Shown: positions 11,461 to 21,965 of the stretch, in pieces
Position numbering within the stretch: the stretch's first letter is position 1
Layout: every line of letters begins with the position of its first letter
Source of the DNA: Physella acuta
Taxonomy: Eukaryota; Mollusca; Gastropoda; Physidae
Length of the DNA: 64,000 bases
Assembly (NCBI RefSeq): GCF_028476545.1
Contig: NW_026731790.1
Span: 425,501-489,500 of the forward strand
Direction of reading: 5' to 3'
Translations under genes and position numbers: made by a program
The notes under the pieces: model-generated
What the model saw: the letters and a program-made list of their open reading frames with translations, nothing else
Told to the model about the DNA's origin: nothing
The model's database searches: none

Positions 11461-12672
11461 TGTCAGAAGTCAGATAGTGAGAGCTGCTCCACTATATGAT
11501 CACGTGTTGAAATGACACGATACACACTCACATGTCTATTCTTTTTGTGAAGCTATTTCTAAGCTCTAGTAGTGTTTACGTCTATTGAGTTTATTAGGCT
11601 TTACAGATTGTTGTTAGATTAGAGTGTACTGATTTTTTATTTGGTTATGTTGTAATGTTATTTTTTTAATGTTTGTTATGCCGCCAGACAAATGTTCAGC
11701 ACGTTTAAATTTGGGATTGAGGTTTTTTTTTTTTTTAATGGAAGGTACCTCTGTCTGAATACTTGTCTGCGCGGGCACTAAAATGGTCACATAAAGCCAT
11801 TGCTCATGGTCTCGTAATACAATTTTCAGACCCACTACGCTCATATTCAGAATGAGACGAGATGAAGCAAACACTTCAAAGAGTGCCGCCACCTGAAGCC
11901 CTGATTACGTTGAATTACCTGGACAGCGGCCAGCCCTACTGAACAGAGAATTGCCCTGGTCAAGACAGCGGACGCATCGCCACCGCTTCGCCCCCGCACT
12001 GGGGTTGAATAACAGACCGCCAGCTACGTACACCTACGTCGGCACATACAAAGGGTAGACGACCCATCGTCCAAGTTCCCAGCGTCGGAACGTTACGTCA
12101 TTGTTCGCCACCGCATCGGACAGCTCCAGTTCATCGTATAACCACTCTACGTGGACGTCTCAACCAGCGTTGAGTTTGTTGCGTCATCACATTGACCAAC
12201 GAAAGTTACGCCTACACCCGCCTCACGGTAATTTACATCAAAACTCGCCACAACCCACCCACCACAGAGGAACGCCAGCAATTACATAACACATACACTT
12301 ACACTGCTCGCAGAGCCCGTTCAACCAGTTACACATTCTACTAAGATTAGCTCAAGGCCAGTACACGACAACCTAGCCAGAACTGAGTTACACATGATTG
12401 AATTCACACATACCATAACATAGACATACATTAGCAAGCAGAGACACCAGTCACACCACAAGATTTCAGGAACTAGAACAATGACATTTCTTTCAAGAAC
12501 ACAGATACAAGAGTTTATGTTTTTGTAAACTGTGCTGTCCCATTTTTTATTTGATTTATATGATTGATGTTAGGGATATAATAGAGTAGTAAGATAGATA
12601 GTTGTTGATGTATTAGATTAGTAGCAGACGCTGAAAAATATAATTTGTCAGCTACAGAAAGGGAGGGAGATA

Positions 12673-13132
12673 TGTGATGACGCAAGATTACGTCAGACAT
12701 GTTTAGCAGATATAGGTTAGCAGAAACAGACTATAGGCTAGTTGGTTGGGTAGAGAGGCCAATGGGCGCACAGGGCTGACCGGTCACGTGGGACGGTCAG
12801 CTGACCACTGAGGCGTGGGGCAGTAGAGCGATAGGCCAGGAGTTGTTAGGTAGCGTCAGAGACGGCCGAGAATGTAGATAGTTAGGAGATCATGATTAGC
12901 TAGCGAAGGTAGAAGGTGTTAGGTTGTAGAATGTAGAGAACAGTTAGTGTTAGGATTGGTCATGGGAGTGCGTAGTTAGTGGTATAATGAACAGTCAGAT
13001 AGAAGTAGTACAGTGTAGATCAGTTAGGTAGAAACTTGATTATATACATGTGAATAAAGAACTTTGTTTTGGAACTTAAACTGTGTGTTATTGGATTCAT
13101 TCGTTCGCATCTTAAAAATCCCCACCCTCACA
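12673..13132 (+). repeat. 3' LTR
   Basis: Nearly identical to the 5' LTR; followed by GGGAT, the second half of the target duplication. Confidence 0.85.
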
Positions 13133-13336
13133 GGGATTGTCAGTTGAGTTGAAATTTGAGAAGTAGTTAGCTAGAATATAGTTGAAGAGTAAATGTGTAG
13201 TAATAGAAAGCCATAGTTAGTTAATTAGTAGAACTTAATATTTGGGCAGTATAATTAGAATTATGAATACATTGTTGATGCGGTAATTAAATAAACGTTG
13301 GTATTTTAATTTTTTCTCTTGTGTTATTTATAATCA

Positions 13337-13550
13337 GGACGGAGTAGTCTAGCGGTAGAGAGCTGGACTGCTAACCCGTAATTCTCGAGTTCGAATCCGG
13401 GTTAAAGTCCCAACTCTGTCTATTCTCACGTTAAGGAAAGTAAAGGCGGCTAGGCATATTGTTGACCACACTATCTCTTCATATGCCGAGGTCACAGAAA
13501 CAAGTGAACTTTACTTCACTTGCCCCATAGACCGCCAGGTTTGAAAGAAA
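13337..13550 (+). mobile_element. tRNA-headed SINE, copy 1
   Basis: The head has a pol III box A region (AGTCTAGCGGTAGAGAGC) and box B (GAGTTCGAATCC). The body has AAGTAAAGGCGGCTAGGCAT and a conserved core, CCGAGGTCACAGAAACAAGT. It lacks about 40 bp after the head that copies 2 and 3 have. Confidence 0.85.
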
Positions 13551-14157
13551 CACTTACTTTTTACTTTCTCGTATATACGAAGTATAGAGAAAGTATTGTA
13601 ATCGTGCACAAAAATAACATGAAATTTTGACAGTTTTCACCGTTTTACTCCTCAGTCCTTCATCATATCCGGAGTATAGAGGACTTATTTTAATCAGGCA
13701 AAAATTGTAAATACAAATATATAAACGTTTTGGCGTTTTATGCGTTATCGAGTCGTAAAAATTGGACTTTGCAATTCTGTCCGTGTGTCTTTGTGTTTGT
13801 CTGTGTATAAACACGATAACTTGAGTACCGTTACAGCTAGGTTGATGAAATTTCATATATAAGTTTTTTATCAAAATCGTAGTACTTGATTAACTTTTGA
13901 GCGATTTCCGATAACCGGAAGTGGTACTTTTTCTACTTTAAATGTTTCAAAAGCCTATAAGTTGCGTACTATTTTAGATAGATGCATGAAATTTGACACG
14001 TAAGTAAAAGATCTAATTCTCTATCTTATATCAAATTTTGAGTAATTTCCGTTGAACAGAAGTACTAATTTACGCTATTTCCGACTTCTCAAAAAACGCA
14101 TGTAAATTTATAAAGTACTAAACATATCCCGCACTTTTATACACATTTTATTAGGCG
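13551..14157. repeat. Dispersed-repeat-like stretch between two SINEs
   Basis: Begins ACTTTCTCGTATATACGAAG with an inverted ACTTTCTC/GAGAAAGT pair, then a T-rich portion with a CGTGTGTCTTTGTGTTTGTC block and several ATGAAATTT words. The motif resembles a dispersed invertebrate repeat as I remember it, but I cannot name the family. Confidence 0.4.
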
Positions 14158-14170
14158 TTCACTTGGTGTG

Positions 14171-14418
14171 GGACGGAGTGGTCTAGCGGTAGAGAGCTGG
14201 ACTGTAGACCCGTTAGTCTCGAGTTCGAATCCGAGTTTAAGTCAGTAGACCGTCCCTGAGTCCATTTAACTCTGAAGAGATATCTAACTCCTGTTAAGGA
14301 AAGTAAAGGCGGCTGGGCATGGTGCTGACCACACTATCTCTTCATATGCCGAGGTCACAGAAACAAGTGAACTCTACTTCACTTGCCCCATAGACCGTCA
14401 GGTTTGAAAGGGGAACTT
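14171..14418 (+). mobile_element. tRNA-headed SINE, copy 2, with target duplication
   Basis: Starts GGACGGAGTGGTCTAGCGG; box B is GAGTTCGAATCC. It is flanked by TTCACTTGGTGTG (14158-14170) and TTCACTTGTTGTG (14419-14431), a 13-bp duplication with one difference. This fixes the SINE length at 248 bp and shows LINE-type insertion. Confidence 0.92.
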
Positions 14419-14721
14419 TTCACTTGTTGTGCAATTTTTTTTACGAGATTCTATTCTGTTATAAAAAGTTTAAGTATTTAAAATGGATAACACATATTGT
14501 CTATGTCTTGAATTGCCACCCCTCGTAATTTTTTATTCGAATATTCTAGAAAGTTTAGGGGAGATCAATCCCGGTTTATTTTATCTATAATGTTTCCTAC
14601 TGGAGACATATATGTTAGTGTTACAATTGTAATCCATTACCAATACATACACATTATTGTTATTATAAACATCGATAATATAAAACTAGCAACGATAAAC
14701 GTATCATTGTTTGTTGTCTAG

Positions 14722-15015
14722 TCAAGTACCAGACCAAGATGTTACAGAAACGTTCCAACTGTTATCAGACTCTATGCCAACAACGACGTGGTGCTAACAT
14801 ACTTCCAACACACATCCGAAGTCGTCACATCCGTGTCGTGGAGAAAACTACAGACCTGCCTTGTTTACATTTGGGACTTGGAATTAAATACAGACAATTG
14901 GTGATGGTGTAACTTCCATGGACGGCATCACAGTTTACTGTCTATTCTGCAATGTAGTCATCTACCAAATTGGCGTTCAAAAAATGGTTTCCATTTGGAC
15001 TGGACCGCATAAAGC
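14722..15015 (+). pseudogene. Beta-propeller (WD40)-like coding exon(s), best-preserved copy
   Basis: A pyrimidine-rich acceptor (TTGTTTGTTGTCTAG, ending 14721) precedes a frame open from 14722 to 14901. Its key segments are NNDVVLTYF, EVVTSVSW and CLVYIWDLE; the TSVSW plus VYIWD spacing is like a WD40 blade. A second open frame, shifted, covers about 14893-15015 (GITVYCLF, VVIYQIGVQKM, SIWTGPHKA) and ends at a consensus donor GTGAGT (15016-15021). The frame change near 14900 is best read as a break, since the gap is too short for an intron. Degraded relatives lie at 17.64, 34.79, 49.69 and 51.96 kb. The family assignment is tentative; no BLAST was possible. Confidence 0.4.
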
Positions 15016-15021
15016 GTGAGT

Positions 15022-15675
15022 CAAGTTTCCTAGAAGGTATCGTTAAAAAGCGATACAGATTAAATTTAACTTGTATTTTATTTATTATTTGTTTATGTTT
15101 GTGTGTGTGTGCAGAATAGAGGAGTAAAAAGAAAATACCACTTATTTAAGTGCCTTTATACTATATGATAACTTTGATTAATTAAGGGTCTACAAATAAT
15201 GTAGTTAGTAAAGTCAATAGTTACGACATTTAACTAAGCTACGGTTATTTAAAAACTACTGTCACAATATACACAAATTCATACGGTTTTCTAACACAAT
15301 TATTATTTGCTTTCTATTTTAATTAATATAGGTTTAAATATTAAAATTTAAATAGACTTTATTGTTAGAAGATTTGTTAGCTTTAATTACATGTTGTTGC
15401 CCCTGGTGTTATGATGTAAGTTAAAGGGAAAAAAGTAAGAATAACAAATTTTCTTCATTTTAGATTACGTTATAATTAAAAAGAAAATATTGACGGGTTA
15501 ATTTTACATCTAGAATGGTAAAATATCATTGTATTTAGGGCAGAAACGTATCTAAGATATGATATTAGCGCAGTAGTGTAGCTAGAATATGAGAGTAGCG
15601 TTGTTAGCACAAACATGTAATGTGAAAAGGGTCGGACTGTAACGAAATAAAGGTGAAATGTAGCGCAGAAGCGTT
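15022..15675. other. AT-rich stretch
   Basis: Contains a GTGTGTGTGTG run near 15101 and no other feature seen. It follows the candidate splice donor and may be intron. Confidence 0.5.
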
Positions 15676-15819
15676 GCATGTTGTCGGCACACATATTATG
15701 GGACATATGTTGTCGGCACACATATTATTGGATATATGTTGTTGGCACACATATTATGTGACATATGTTGTCGGCATACATATGAAAGGACATATCTTTT
15801 AGGCAAACATATTATGGGG
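15676..15819. repeat. 29-bp minisatellite, about 5 copies
   Basis: The unit contains ATATGTTGTCGGCACACATA. The ACATAT/ATATGT ends make each unit partly self-complementary. Confidence 0.85.
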
Positions 15820-16018
15820 CTAAAACATCGTTTTCCTTATTTAGTGTTTAATGTTCCGAATGTTTCTGCTAGCGTATATCTTTGCTTATCATTCGACATG
15901 TGATGACTGTTCTTGATTTACATTGATAGCTATTTCTTTGAATCTCATACCGGGGTGAACAAATTATACGTGATTTTAATTTCGTAAAGTATGAGCCCAC
16001 TTTCTATAAAATATATTG

Positions 16019-16130
16019 AAAGTCTGGGGGGGGGAGGGGGGGGTATAATGTGTACTACAAATATCTTGAGGGGGGGAGGGGAAGGGGGAGTCGGAAGATG
16101 CCTGAAAGAAGCTCTGCGATGTACTGACAT
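16019..16130. mobile_element. G-rich hAT-type fragment (CAGAGTTTCT family)
   Basis: G-runs followed by GATGCCTGAAAGAAGCTCTG, similar to the ends of the intact element at 57381-57521. Only one end is convincing. Confidence 0.4.
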
Positions 16131-16399
16131 ACATGCGTGCTATTGTAGAAACAATACATAGTGTTATAGATGTTTAATTAAACTAAAAACAAATATAACA
16201 TATTTATTGTTCTAGTTTAATTTATAACATCGAATACGCATTTTTTGTAATTTTTGGATATAAAATTGTTACATGTTGAAATGACACCTTATTCAAATAT
16301 ATGTATACACATTTATTGTTTAATTAATACTGAATTACAACGGAACAGAATAATTTGAACTATGCTTCACCTACTATCATGGCGGCATACTATATGGTT

Positions 16400-16655
16400 G
16401 TAAAAGTAAAGTTCCCTTTCAAACCTGTCGGTTTATGTGGCAAGTGAAGTCGAGTTCACTTGTTTCTGTGACCTCGGCATATAAAGAGATATTGTGGTCA
16501 GCACTATGCCCAGCCGCCTTTACTTTCCCTAACGTGAGTTAGGAACCCATCAGAGTTTGGTGGACTCAGGGACGGTCTACTGGCATGAACCCGAATTCGA
16601 ACTCGAGACTTATGGGTTAGCAGTCCAGATCTCTACAGCTAGACCACTTCGTCCC
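16400..16655 (-). mobile_element. tRNA-headed SINE, copy 3 (inverted)
   Basis: Reverse complement of the 14171 SINE: box B appears as ATTCGAACTC and the body as CCCAGCCGCCTTTACTTTCC. TATATGGTT occurs on both sides (from 16391 and at 16657-16665), a plausible target duplication. Confidence 0.88.
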
Positions 16656-16904
16656 ATATATGGTTATTAGAGGAGCATATAAAGTTTATCACATTTAACA
16701 GTACACAACAATTGTTAAATCTTTCACATGTAATATTGTAAACAGGTGTGCTGATTTTTATTTAATGAATTATCGTCGCCTCTCGCCTTACAACACTATT
16801 GAGACCTTACAAGATGAAATGAAATCTATAAAAAAAAAAGATAATTGAAGGGAGCATGGGTCAATTGAGGAAACGATACAGTCAGAGATTCGAGTGGGCG
16901 GACC

Positions 16905-17022
16905 TTTAACCACAGGTGCTTTGACCATAGGCGATTTGACCATAGGTGGTTTGACCACAGAGGGGCTTTGACCATAGGGGCGTGACGATAGGGGGGGCTT
17001 TGACCATAATGGGGCTTTGACA
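16905..17022. repeat. Degenerate TTTGACCATAGG minisatellite
   Basis: Five to seven loose copies of GGGGCTTTGACCATAG with variable spacing. Confidence 0.7.
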
Positions 17023-17580
17023 ATACCACCGAGATTCTCCCCGACGTGTTCAAGGAAGATCTGCTTTTTGTTTCTCGGCTGATAGCTTTTTTTTATTTTT
17101 TATTTTTGTATAACATGTAAGTCGCGTACATATTGTTATTATATCTAAACATATTTTCATTTCCTAAGTCTGAAGAATAATTTGTTAACACATTGACGAA
17201 CAGTGGACTTTTATCACATAAAATTCCGAAGGAATCAAACGTCTACAAATGGAATATTAAGGACAGCAATAGTTTATAATTATAACTAAAAAATTAGTTA
17301 TCAAATAATATTCAGAGGCTTGCAACACGTTTACTATCAGTAATCAAACTGAAATTTTCAAGCGTCAAGCGTCACTAAGTCACGAAGTTATTATAGCTAA
17401 TGTTTTCATTTAAAAGCTAAATAAAAAAAAGAAAATTAAGCTTTTCAATAGACTAAAAATCAATTCTAATTCGTAATAAATGTAACTATCTTTTAAAAAA
17501 CAAAATTATATGATTTAATTTAATTTGTCATTCAAGTGTTCTACTATGAACACGCATTCCATCAATATTTATTATTACAG
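17023..17580. other. AT-rich spacer
   Basis: Nothing recognised. It resembles 34261-34660 in words such as CACATTGACGAA, so it is part of the recurring mosaic (upstream of segment type B). Confidence 0.5.
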
Positions 17581-17620
17581 GTTGCATCCCTTGAAAAGAA
17601 TGATTTGGCTCATTAAAGTA
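17581..17620 (+). other. Recurring hairpin motif, half copy
   Basis: Left arm GTTGCATCCCTTG is intact, but the GGGAAGTAAC arm is lost. Confidence 0.4.
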
Positions 17621-17635
17621 GACAAACAAAAAAAG

Positions 17636-17832
17636 ACGTAGTGCTAAGATACTTTGATCATACTTCCGAGGTCGTCACATCCATTTCGTTAATAAAACTA
17701 CAGAAATGCATTGTTTACATTTGGGGAATTGAGTCAAAGACAGGCGATTACTGTCTATTCTACATTACAGTTACCCAACAATGTAACGTTACCAAGATGG
17801 TCTCCATATGGACTGGACCACATAAAACATAA
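17636..17832 (+). pseudogene. Degraded copy of the propeller-like exon (segment B)
   Basis: One continuous frame holds HTSEVVTSISL, IVYIWGIES and, after a deletion relative to the 14.7 kb copy, YCLFYITVTQQ and MVSIWTGPHKT. The deletion joins the two halves in one frame. The donor equivalent is ATAAGT rather than GTGAGT. Confidence 0.4.
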
Positions 17833-17986
17833 GTCAATGTCACTGGAAAGTGTCGTTACAGCTGAGAAGCGATACAGAAATCTAAACTAAAAAGTAGAAC
17901 GTTCTTATCAGTGATCTGGTAAATCAGATGCACTGGCATAACCGTGTGCTATTGCTGATCCTTTATTTAGTTAAACATAATTTTAT

Positions 17987-18223
17987 CGTTGTTGGCACCA
18001 TAGCTCACGATCTTGCAGTCGCTAAGGCTGACATTTGGTGCTATGGCCGGGCTGTATGGACATGCCGTTGTTGGCACCATAGCTCACGATCTTGCAGTCG
18101 CTAAGGCTGACATTTGGTGCTATGGCCGGACTGTATGGACACGCCGTTGTTGGCACCATAGCTGACGATCTTGCAGTCCCTAAGGCTGACATTTGGTGCT
18201 ATGGCCGGGCTGTATGGACACGC
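17987..18223. repeat. 79-bp tandem triplication
   Basis: Units start at 17987, 18066 and 18145 with CGTTGTTGGCACCATAGCTC. The unit is the 3' part of the protease-like fragment on the minus strand. As 79 is not a multiple of 3, extra copies change frame. Confidence 0.95.
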
Positions 18224-18382
18224 CCCGCGGGTCACACATGAAGGCCGACCAGTTACCAGGTTCTTGTAGAAGTCAGAGATGTCCAAGAGAGCCACGTCAT
18301 TAGGGCCGTAGTACATATTAATTAAACCCGCGAAAATAGGTCTTAGGAAACGAATAATCACCATGTGTTGAGCATTAGTACA
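18145..18382 (-). pseudogene. Serine-protease-like exon fragment
   Basis: On the minus strand a frame open from 18382 reads NMYYGPNDVALLDISDF, then RPSCVT and LRDCKIVSYGANN. NDVALL matches the chymotrypsin-fold motif that carries the catalytic Asp (usually NDIALL). The later C-K-I-V-x-Y-G resembles the C-x-I-x-G-W-G strand that follows at a similar distance. The His and Ser motifs are absent, so this is one internal exon at most. Its end is tandemly triplicated, the later copies are out of frame, and no clear splice acceptor lies upstream. I read it as a broken host-gene fragment. The similarity is short, so the call is moderate. Confidence 0.45.
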
Positions 18383-18597
18383 TATTCAAAGATTATTCTT
18401 GTAAGAAATAATGTATGAAATATCAAAAGTGTTTCAAATAATTATATTAAAAAAAAAAGATTGTTCTAACAATTAAAAATACCATATCATTTGTACTGAT
18501 AATCAAATATTTAATTTGCTTATCATGTTTATAAATGTATACCTACATATATGTAAATGATATTTATTTAAATATATAATTTCATAAATAGGTTTAG

Positions 18598-18638
18598 ATT
18601 GTATCCCTTGGGTCAATTGATAGCTGAAGGGAAGTAAC
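18598..18638 (+). other. Recurring hairpin motif, copy 4
   Basis: ATTGTATCCCTT and AAGGGAAGTAAC around a 17-nt loop, the shortest loop seen. Confidence 0.55.
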
Positions 18639-18789
18639 AAACGCTTGTCTTTTATGTCATGCATCTCTATTTTAGACACCACATTCACGTTAAATTGCAA
18701 GTTATTATATTTTTTTGTTGGTTTAAAAGCTTAGAACAGCATTACTACAAGAAGTTGAGGTGGAACAACTGTCAAGCGATTCATCCATT

Positions 18790-19041
18790 GCAAATGAAAA
18801 ATGGCGAAGCTTGCTTGCGTTTTTCGCTATTTGACTCACGATGTTTTCACCAATGTCTGCAACACGGCGGGCAATGGTATTTGCACCCTAAGCTACATTT
18901 TCAAAATGTTTTGAATTTTCTGTGCAAAGTTCCCCAGCCACCTCTAACAACATTTATTCAGTTGACAAAAAGATCGCCGCGGGCCGGATGAAATTACCTC
19001 GCGGGCCGCATCAGGCTCGCGGGCCGTAGTTTAGAGACCCC
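18790..19041. mobile_element. Right end of a CAGGGGTCTCCAAACT-type hAT element
   Basis: Ends CGTAGTTTAGAGACCCCTG at 19041 after GC-rich arms with CGCGGGCCG. The left end is not found. It abuts the truncated LINE directly. Confidence 0.6.
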
Positions 19042-20135
19042 TGATCTACATGTTTTATTTTATGCAAGTGTGTTTCAGTTTTGGAGACTAGAGCTTTGGT
19101 TAGGATTTTGTAATCAGTGTTTAAGAGAGAATAGGTCTATCGTTTTGGGTTAGTTTAGGATCGGTTTTGGGTTTGCGTATTATTGTTATGTATGATCTGT
19201 TGAAATTTTCGTGGCATTGTTCTAGCAGAAACATTTCTCTAAAGGTAGCTAAAAGGAGAGAAGTTAGGTCGGTTGAAAAGGCTTTAAAAAATGCGCTTGT
19301 CAGGCCGTCCGGCCCTGGCGATTTATTTGAATTTAATTTGAGTATGGCTTTGGTTATATCGACTGACTGAAAGGGGGTGTCAATATTAATTTTGTCGCTG
19401 TCATGTAAGGGTTTAATAAACTTAAGGTATTTGTCTTGTATGTCTGTGTTTGTCTCTTCGAACTTATATAGTTGCGTATAATAGTCTCTAAATATTGACT
19501 GAATTTTTTCAGTCGTCTCTTGGTTATTGTTGTCTATGAGATATGTCATTTGTTTTGCACTCTGAAAGCTTTTTCTAAAATTAAGGTGTGGTGTGTGGGA
19601 TTTTCCGAGCCTATTTGTTCGATTCTACTTCTAATTTGCGCCCCTCTATATTTGTGCTCTTGTATTTTAGAAAGTTCTGTTTCTGTTGCGTCTATTTGTT
19701 CTTTGTTGTTATTGATTCCTTTCAGTATACTTAGTTGTTTTTCTAATTTAGTTTCTATGTGGGCCCTTACGCTATTAATGCTACATGCATATTGGATAGA
19801 TACCCGCTTAATGTCTTGTTTTAAATCTTCCCAATGTTGGATTTGTTAAATTTTGGTGATGACTGCGTGTAAAATGTTATTAAGTCTTTTATAGTGTTAA
19901 TGTAGCGCTCGTCTAGTAAAAGTGTATTATTGAATTTCCAATATGTGTTGTGTTTTGGTTTGTTTTGTATTTGTTCATTTTTTAAAGTTGTCAGAACTGC
20001 TGTATGGTCGCTAAACTGTAGTGTTGAGAATAGGTGTTCTACTTTGTTGATTTTCATGTTCGATGGGGCGTAAATTCTGTCTAGACGGAATCTATTCCCA
20101 GATGTGTTACTTCCGAGGGTGGTTTGTATGGTGTG

Positions 20136-20487
20136 CAGGGGCGGAACTACAGTGCCGCCAGACCCCGCAGTGCGGGGGGGCCCGGGGCAGTTTAGGGGCC
20201 CACATCCGACCGACCTTAATTTATATATATATATGGTAGAGGTGTAGCAAGGGGGGGGGGTGCAAATCGAAAGTTTGAGGGGGGGGGGTGCAAATCGAAA
20301 GTTTGAGGGGGGTGCAAATCGAAAGTTTGAGGGGGGGGGGGGGGCGGTGCAAATCGAAAGTTTGAGGGGGGCGGGTGCAAATCGAATGTTTGTCCCCGGT
20401 CGACGGGAAGGGTCGCTACGCCTCTGACATATGGGGGCCCAAAAGAATTTTTTGCGGGGTGGCCCTATTTTTCTAGTTCCGCCACTG
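20136..20487. mobile_element. Non-autonomous hAT, CAGGGGCGGAACTA family, inside LINE copy 2
   Basis: Same ends as the 4708-5140 element. The duplication ATGGTGTG (20128-20135, 20488-20495) is confirmed by the empty site in the other LINE copy near 27776, where ATGGTGTG occurs once. Confidence 0.95.
20237..20426. mobile_element. Non-autonomous hAT, CAGAGGCGTAGC family, nested
   Basis: Ends TAGAGGTGTAGC and GCTACGCCTCTG; flanks ATATATGG and ACATATGG form an 8-bp duplication with one difference. The interior is a TGCAAATCGAAAGTTTGAGG minisatellite with G-runs, shared with 32921-33255. Confidence 0.8.
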
Positions 20488-21067
20488 ATGGTGTGTGGAT
20501 ATTGCGCTCTGTATGTGTCGACTAAATTGAAATATGTTTTAATGTTGTTGATTGAGTCGGCGTGTGGTTTGTCTGCGGTTAAACGGTTTCGAATTATGTC
20601 TTTTGGTCCTAAAATGTCTAATCTATCTTCCACGAAATTGAAGTCCCCGGCCAAAATGATGTCATGTTGGTTGTATCTGTTAGTTAATAAATGTTCCAGG
20701 TTTTCATAAAATTTACTGTCTTTAGGTCTATGTGGTCCGTGTACATTGACTATGCTTAGTTTTCCCTCTTGTCCCTCGATTGTAACTATTGCTAATTTTC
20801 CCTCAGAATCGGCGTGCGTGTCTGTTATGTTGAACTTGTTTGATGTGTTAAAAATTGTTGACCCGCTTCCCGTGATTATTGAACTGTAGCTGTGGTGTGC
20901 TTGAGTTAACCCTAAGTTGTGAGTGAATTTGTCTGCTGTGTATTTATTTTTGAAATTTGTTTCTTGTAATAAAATGAAGTCAGGTTTATGTTTGTCGATT
21001 AATTGTCTTAAATACTTGTCTTTGTATCTTGTACTTTGTATGTTGAGGGTTATGATTGTAAGGTTAC

Positions 21068-21965
21068 TTACACTGCCTTTAAAACCTGGTCCGCCTTAGT
21101 CTGTTTTGGGATTAGTGGAGGGGGTGTGAAAGTTTTCCTTTTTGTTGTGGTCCTGTCTTTTGCGGTTGGGCGTGTTGGGGTTGGTCGTGTAGGGCTCTGT
21201 ATGGTGTCGGTTTCAATGATGTGTTCGTTTTCTTTGCTTCGTAAACTATCTTTCTTTTTTTCCCGTGAAAGCTTATTTCTTTTTCCCTGAACTTTTGTCC
21301 ATTCACCTTCTGTGGTAGGGACTGTAGTTGTAGCTGGTTCTTGGGCTGGTTCAATTTCAGCGGCGTCGTCAGACACATCTTCGCTGTCGTCAATAAGTAG
21401 ATCATTGTCGTAATAATTTCCATCGTTGTCTATATTTATATTGTCTCTCTCCCTTACATAGGGGCTTCGGCAGGCGGCCGGTCCATGTTTGGTCGTGCCA
21501 CAAAGGGGGCATATCGATCTCCTGCCGTTTAGTTGTAATAGCAAGGTGTAAGTTTCTCCTCCAATTTCTAAATCAATATAGTGGGGTAGGTCCTTTAGGG
21601 GAGCGTTTGGGCAAAAATCGACTGCCCACTTGTCGCTTTTGCCAATTTTTAAAGTTGACACGATTGTATCTGGCTCAGATATTTCAATCATATTTTTTTG
21701 GATCATATTCTGAGTAATGGTAGGGGGTACCCATTTCAAGTGACCCCTCTGACCATTTTTATCAACATGTAACAGCAACATGCTGCTACAATAATCTGAG
21801 TGTTCGCATATTACTACCAGATGTAGAGAGTTATAGATTTCATCAGATTTCAGTGAGATATACCATTCGCTTGGTTTACCTAAGTTGTAGACATTAATAA
21901 TTTGTGAACGGTTAATGTTCAATTCACAAGTAAACAAGTCTTCTAAGATAAATTCATCGAGTCGA
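21068..21965 (-). pseudogene. LINE ORF1, copy 2, N-terminally truncated
   Basis: About 290 residues; zinc knuckle CPLC...H...C (C-X2-C-X4-H-X4-C) near the middle, then an acidic stretch and a Lys/Thr/Pro-rich tail. No ATG is found at the 5' end; the frame simply continues to the junction with the snap-back unit. It ends GTG TAA at 21068, four codons after the T TTA AAG heptamer. Confidence 0.75.

Larger units (their letters stand above)
9499..13132 (+). mobile_element. Non-autonomous LTR retrotransposon, young
   Basis: Two LTRs of about 460 bp (9499-9960 and 12673-13132) are almost identical and run TGTGATGACG...CCCACCCTCACA, so they begin TG and end CA. The 5-bp duplication GGGAT flanks the whole (9494-9498, 13133-13137). 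A purine tract (GAAAGGGAGGGAGA, ending 12670) sits just before the 3' LTR, as a polypurine tract should. The interior is only 2.7 kb and has no recognisable gag or pol, so it must depend on another element. Near-identity of the LTRs argues for recent insertion. The family cannot be assigned without pol. Confidence 0.85.
9285..13335 (+). mobile_element. Older LTR of the same family, interrupted by a younger element
   Basis: Sequence just before (9285-9493) and just after (13138-13335) the younger LTR element resembles the first and second halves of its LTR. At the left, GGTCACGTGTGACGGTCAGC is followed by a GGGCAGTTGG block. At the right, an A/T tail contains AATAAACG and TTGTGTTATT. The pieces look like a solo LTR that was later used as a target. 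Old and degraded. Confidence 0.45.
19121..21058 (-). pseudogene. LINE ORF2, broken copy
   Basis: Endonuclease motifs GDFNF and RLDRIYAP and the early RT motif KSPGPDG are readable in pieces. A hAT element separates the first part of the endonuclease from RLDRIYAP. A 6-bp deletion removes the DP of TTDPEKIQ, and there is a frame change near 19835 and another after KAFSTDL...PKLTQN. The YADD region lies beyond the truncation. Confidence 0.85.
19042..21965 (-). mobile_element. L1/Tx1-clade LINE, copy 2, truncated at both ends
   Basis: Nearly identical to the copy at 23.5-29.2 kb but ends inside the reverse transcriptase at about 19043, next to the hAT end. At its 5' side it stops at the snap-back unit. 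It carries a hAT insertion (20136-20487) in the endonuclease, several small indels and no 3' UTR, so it is dead. Confidence 0.9.
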
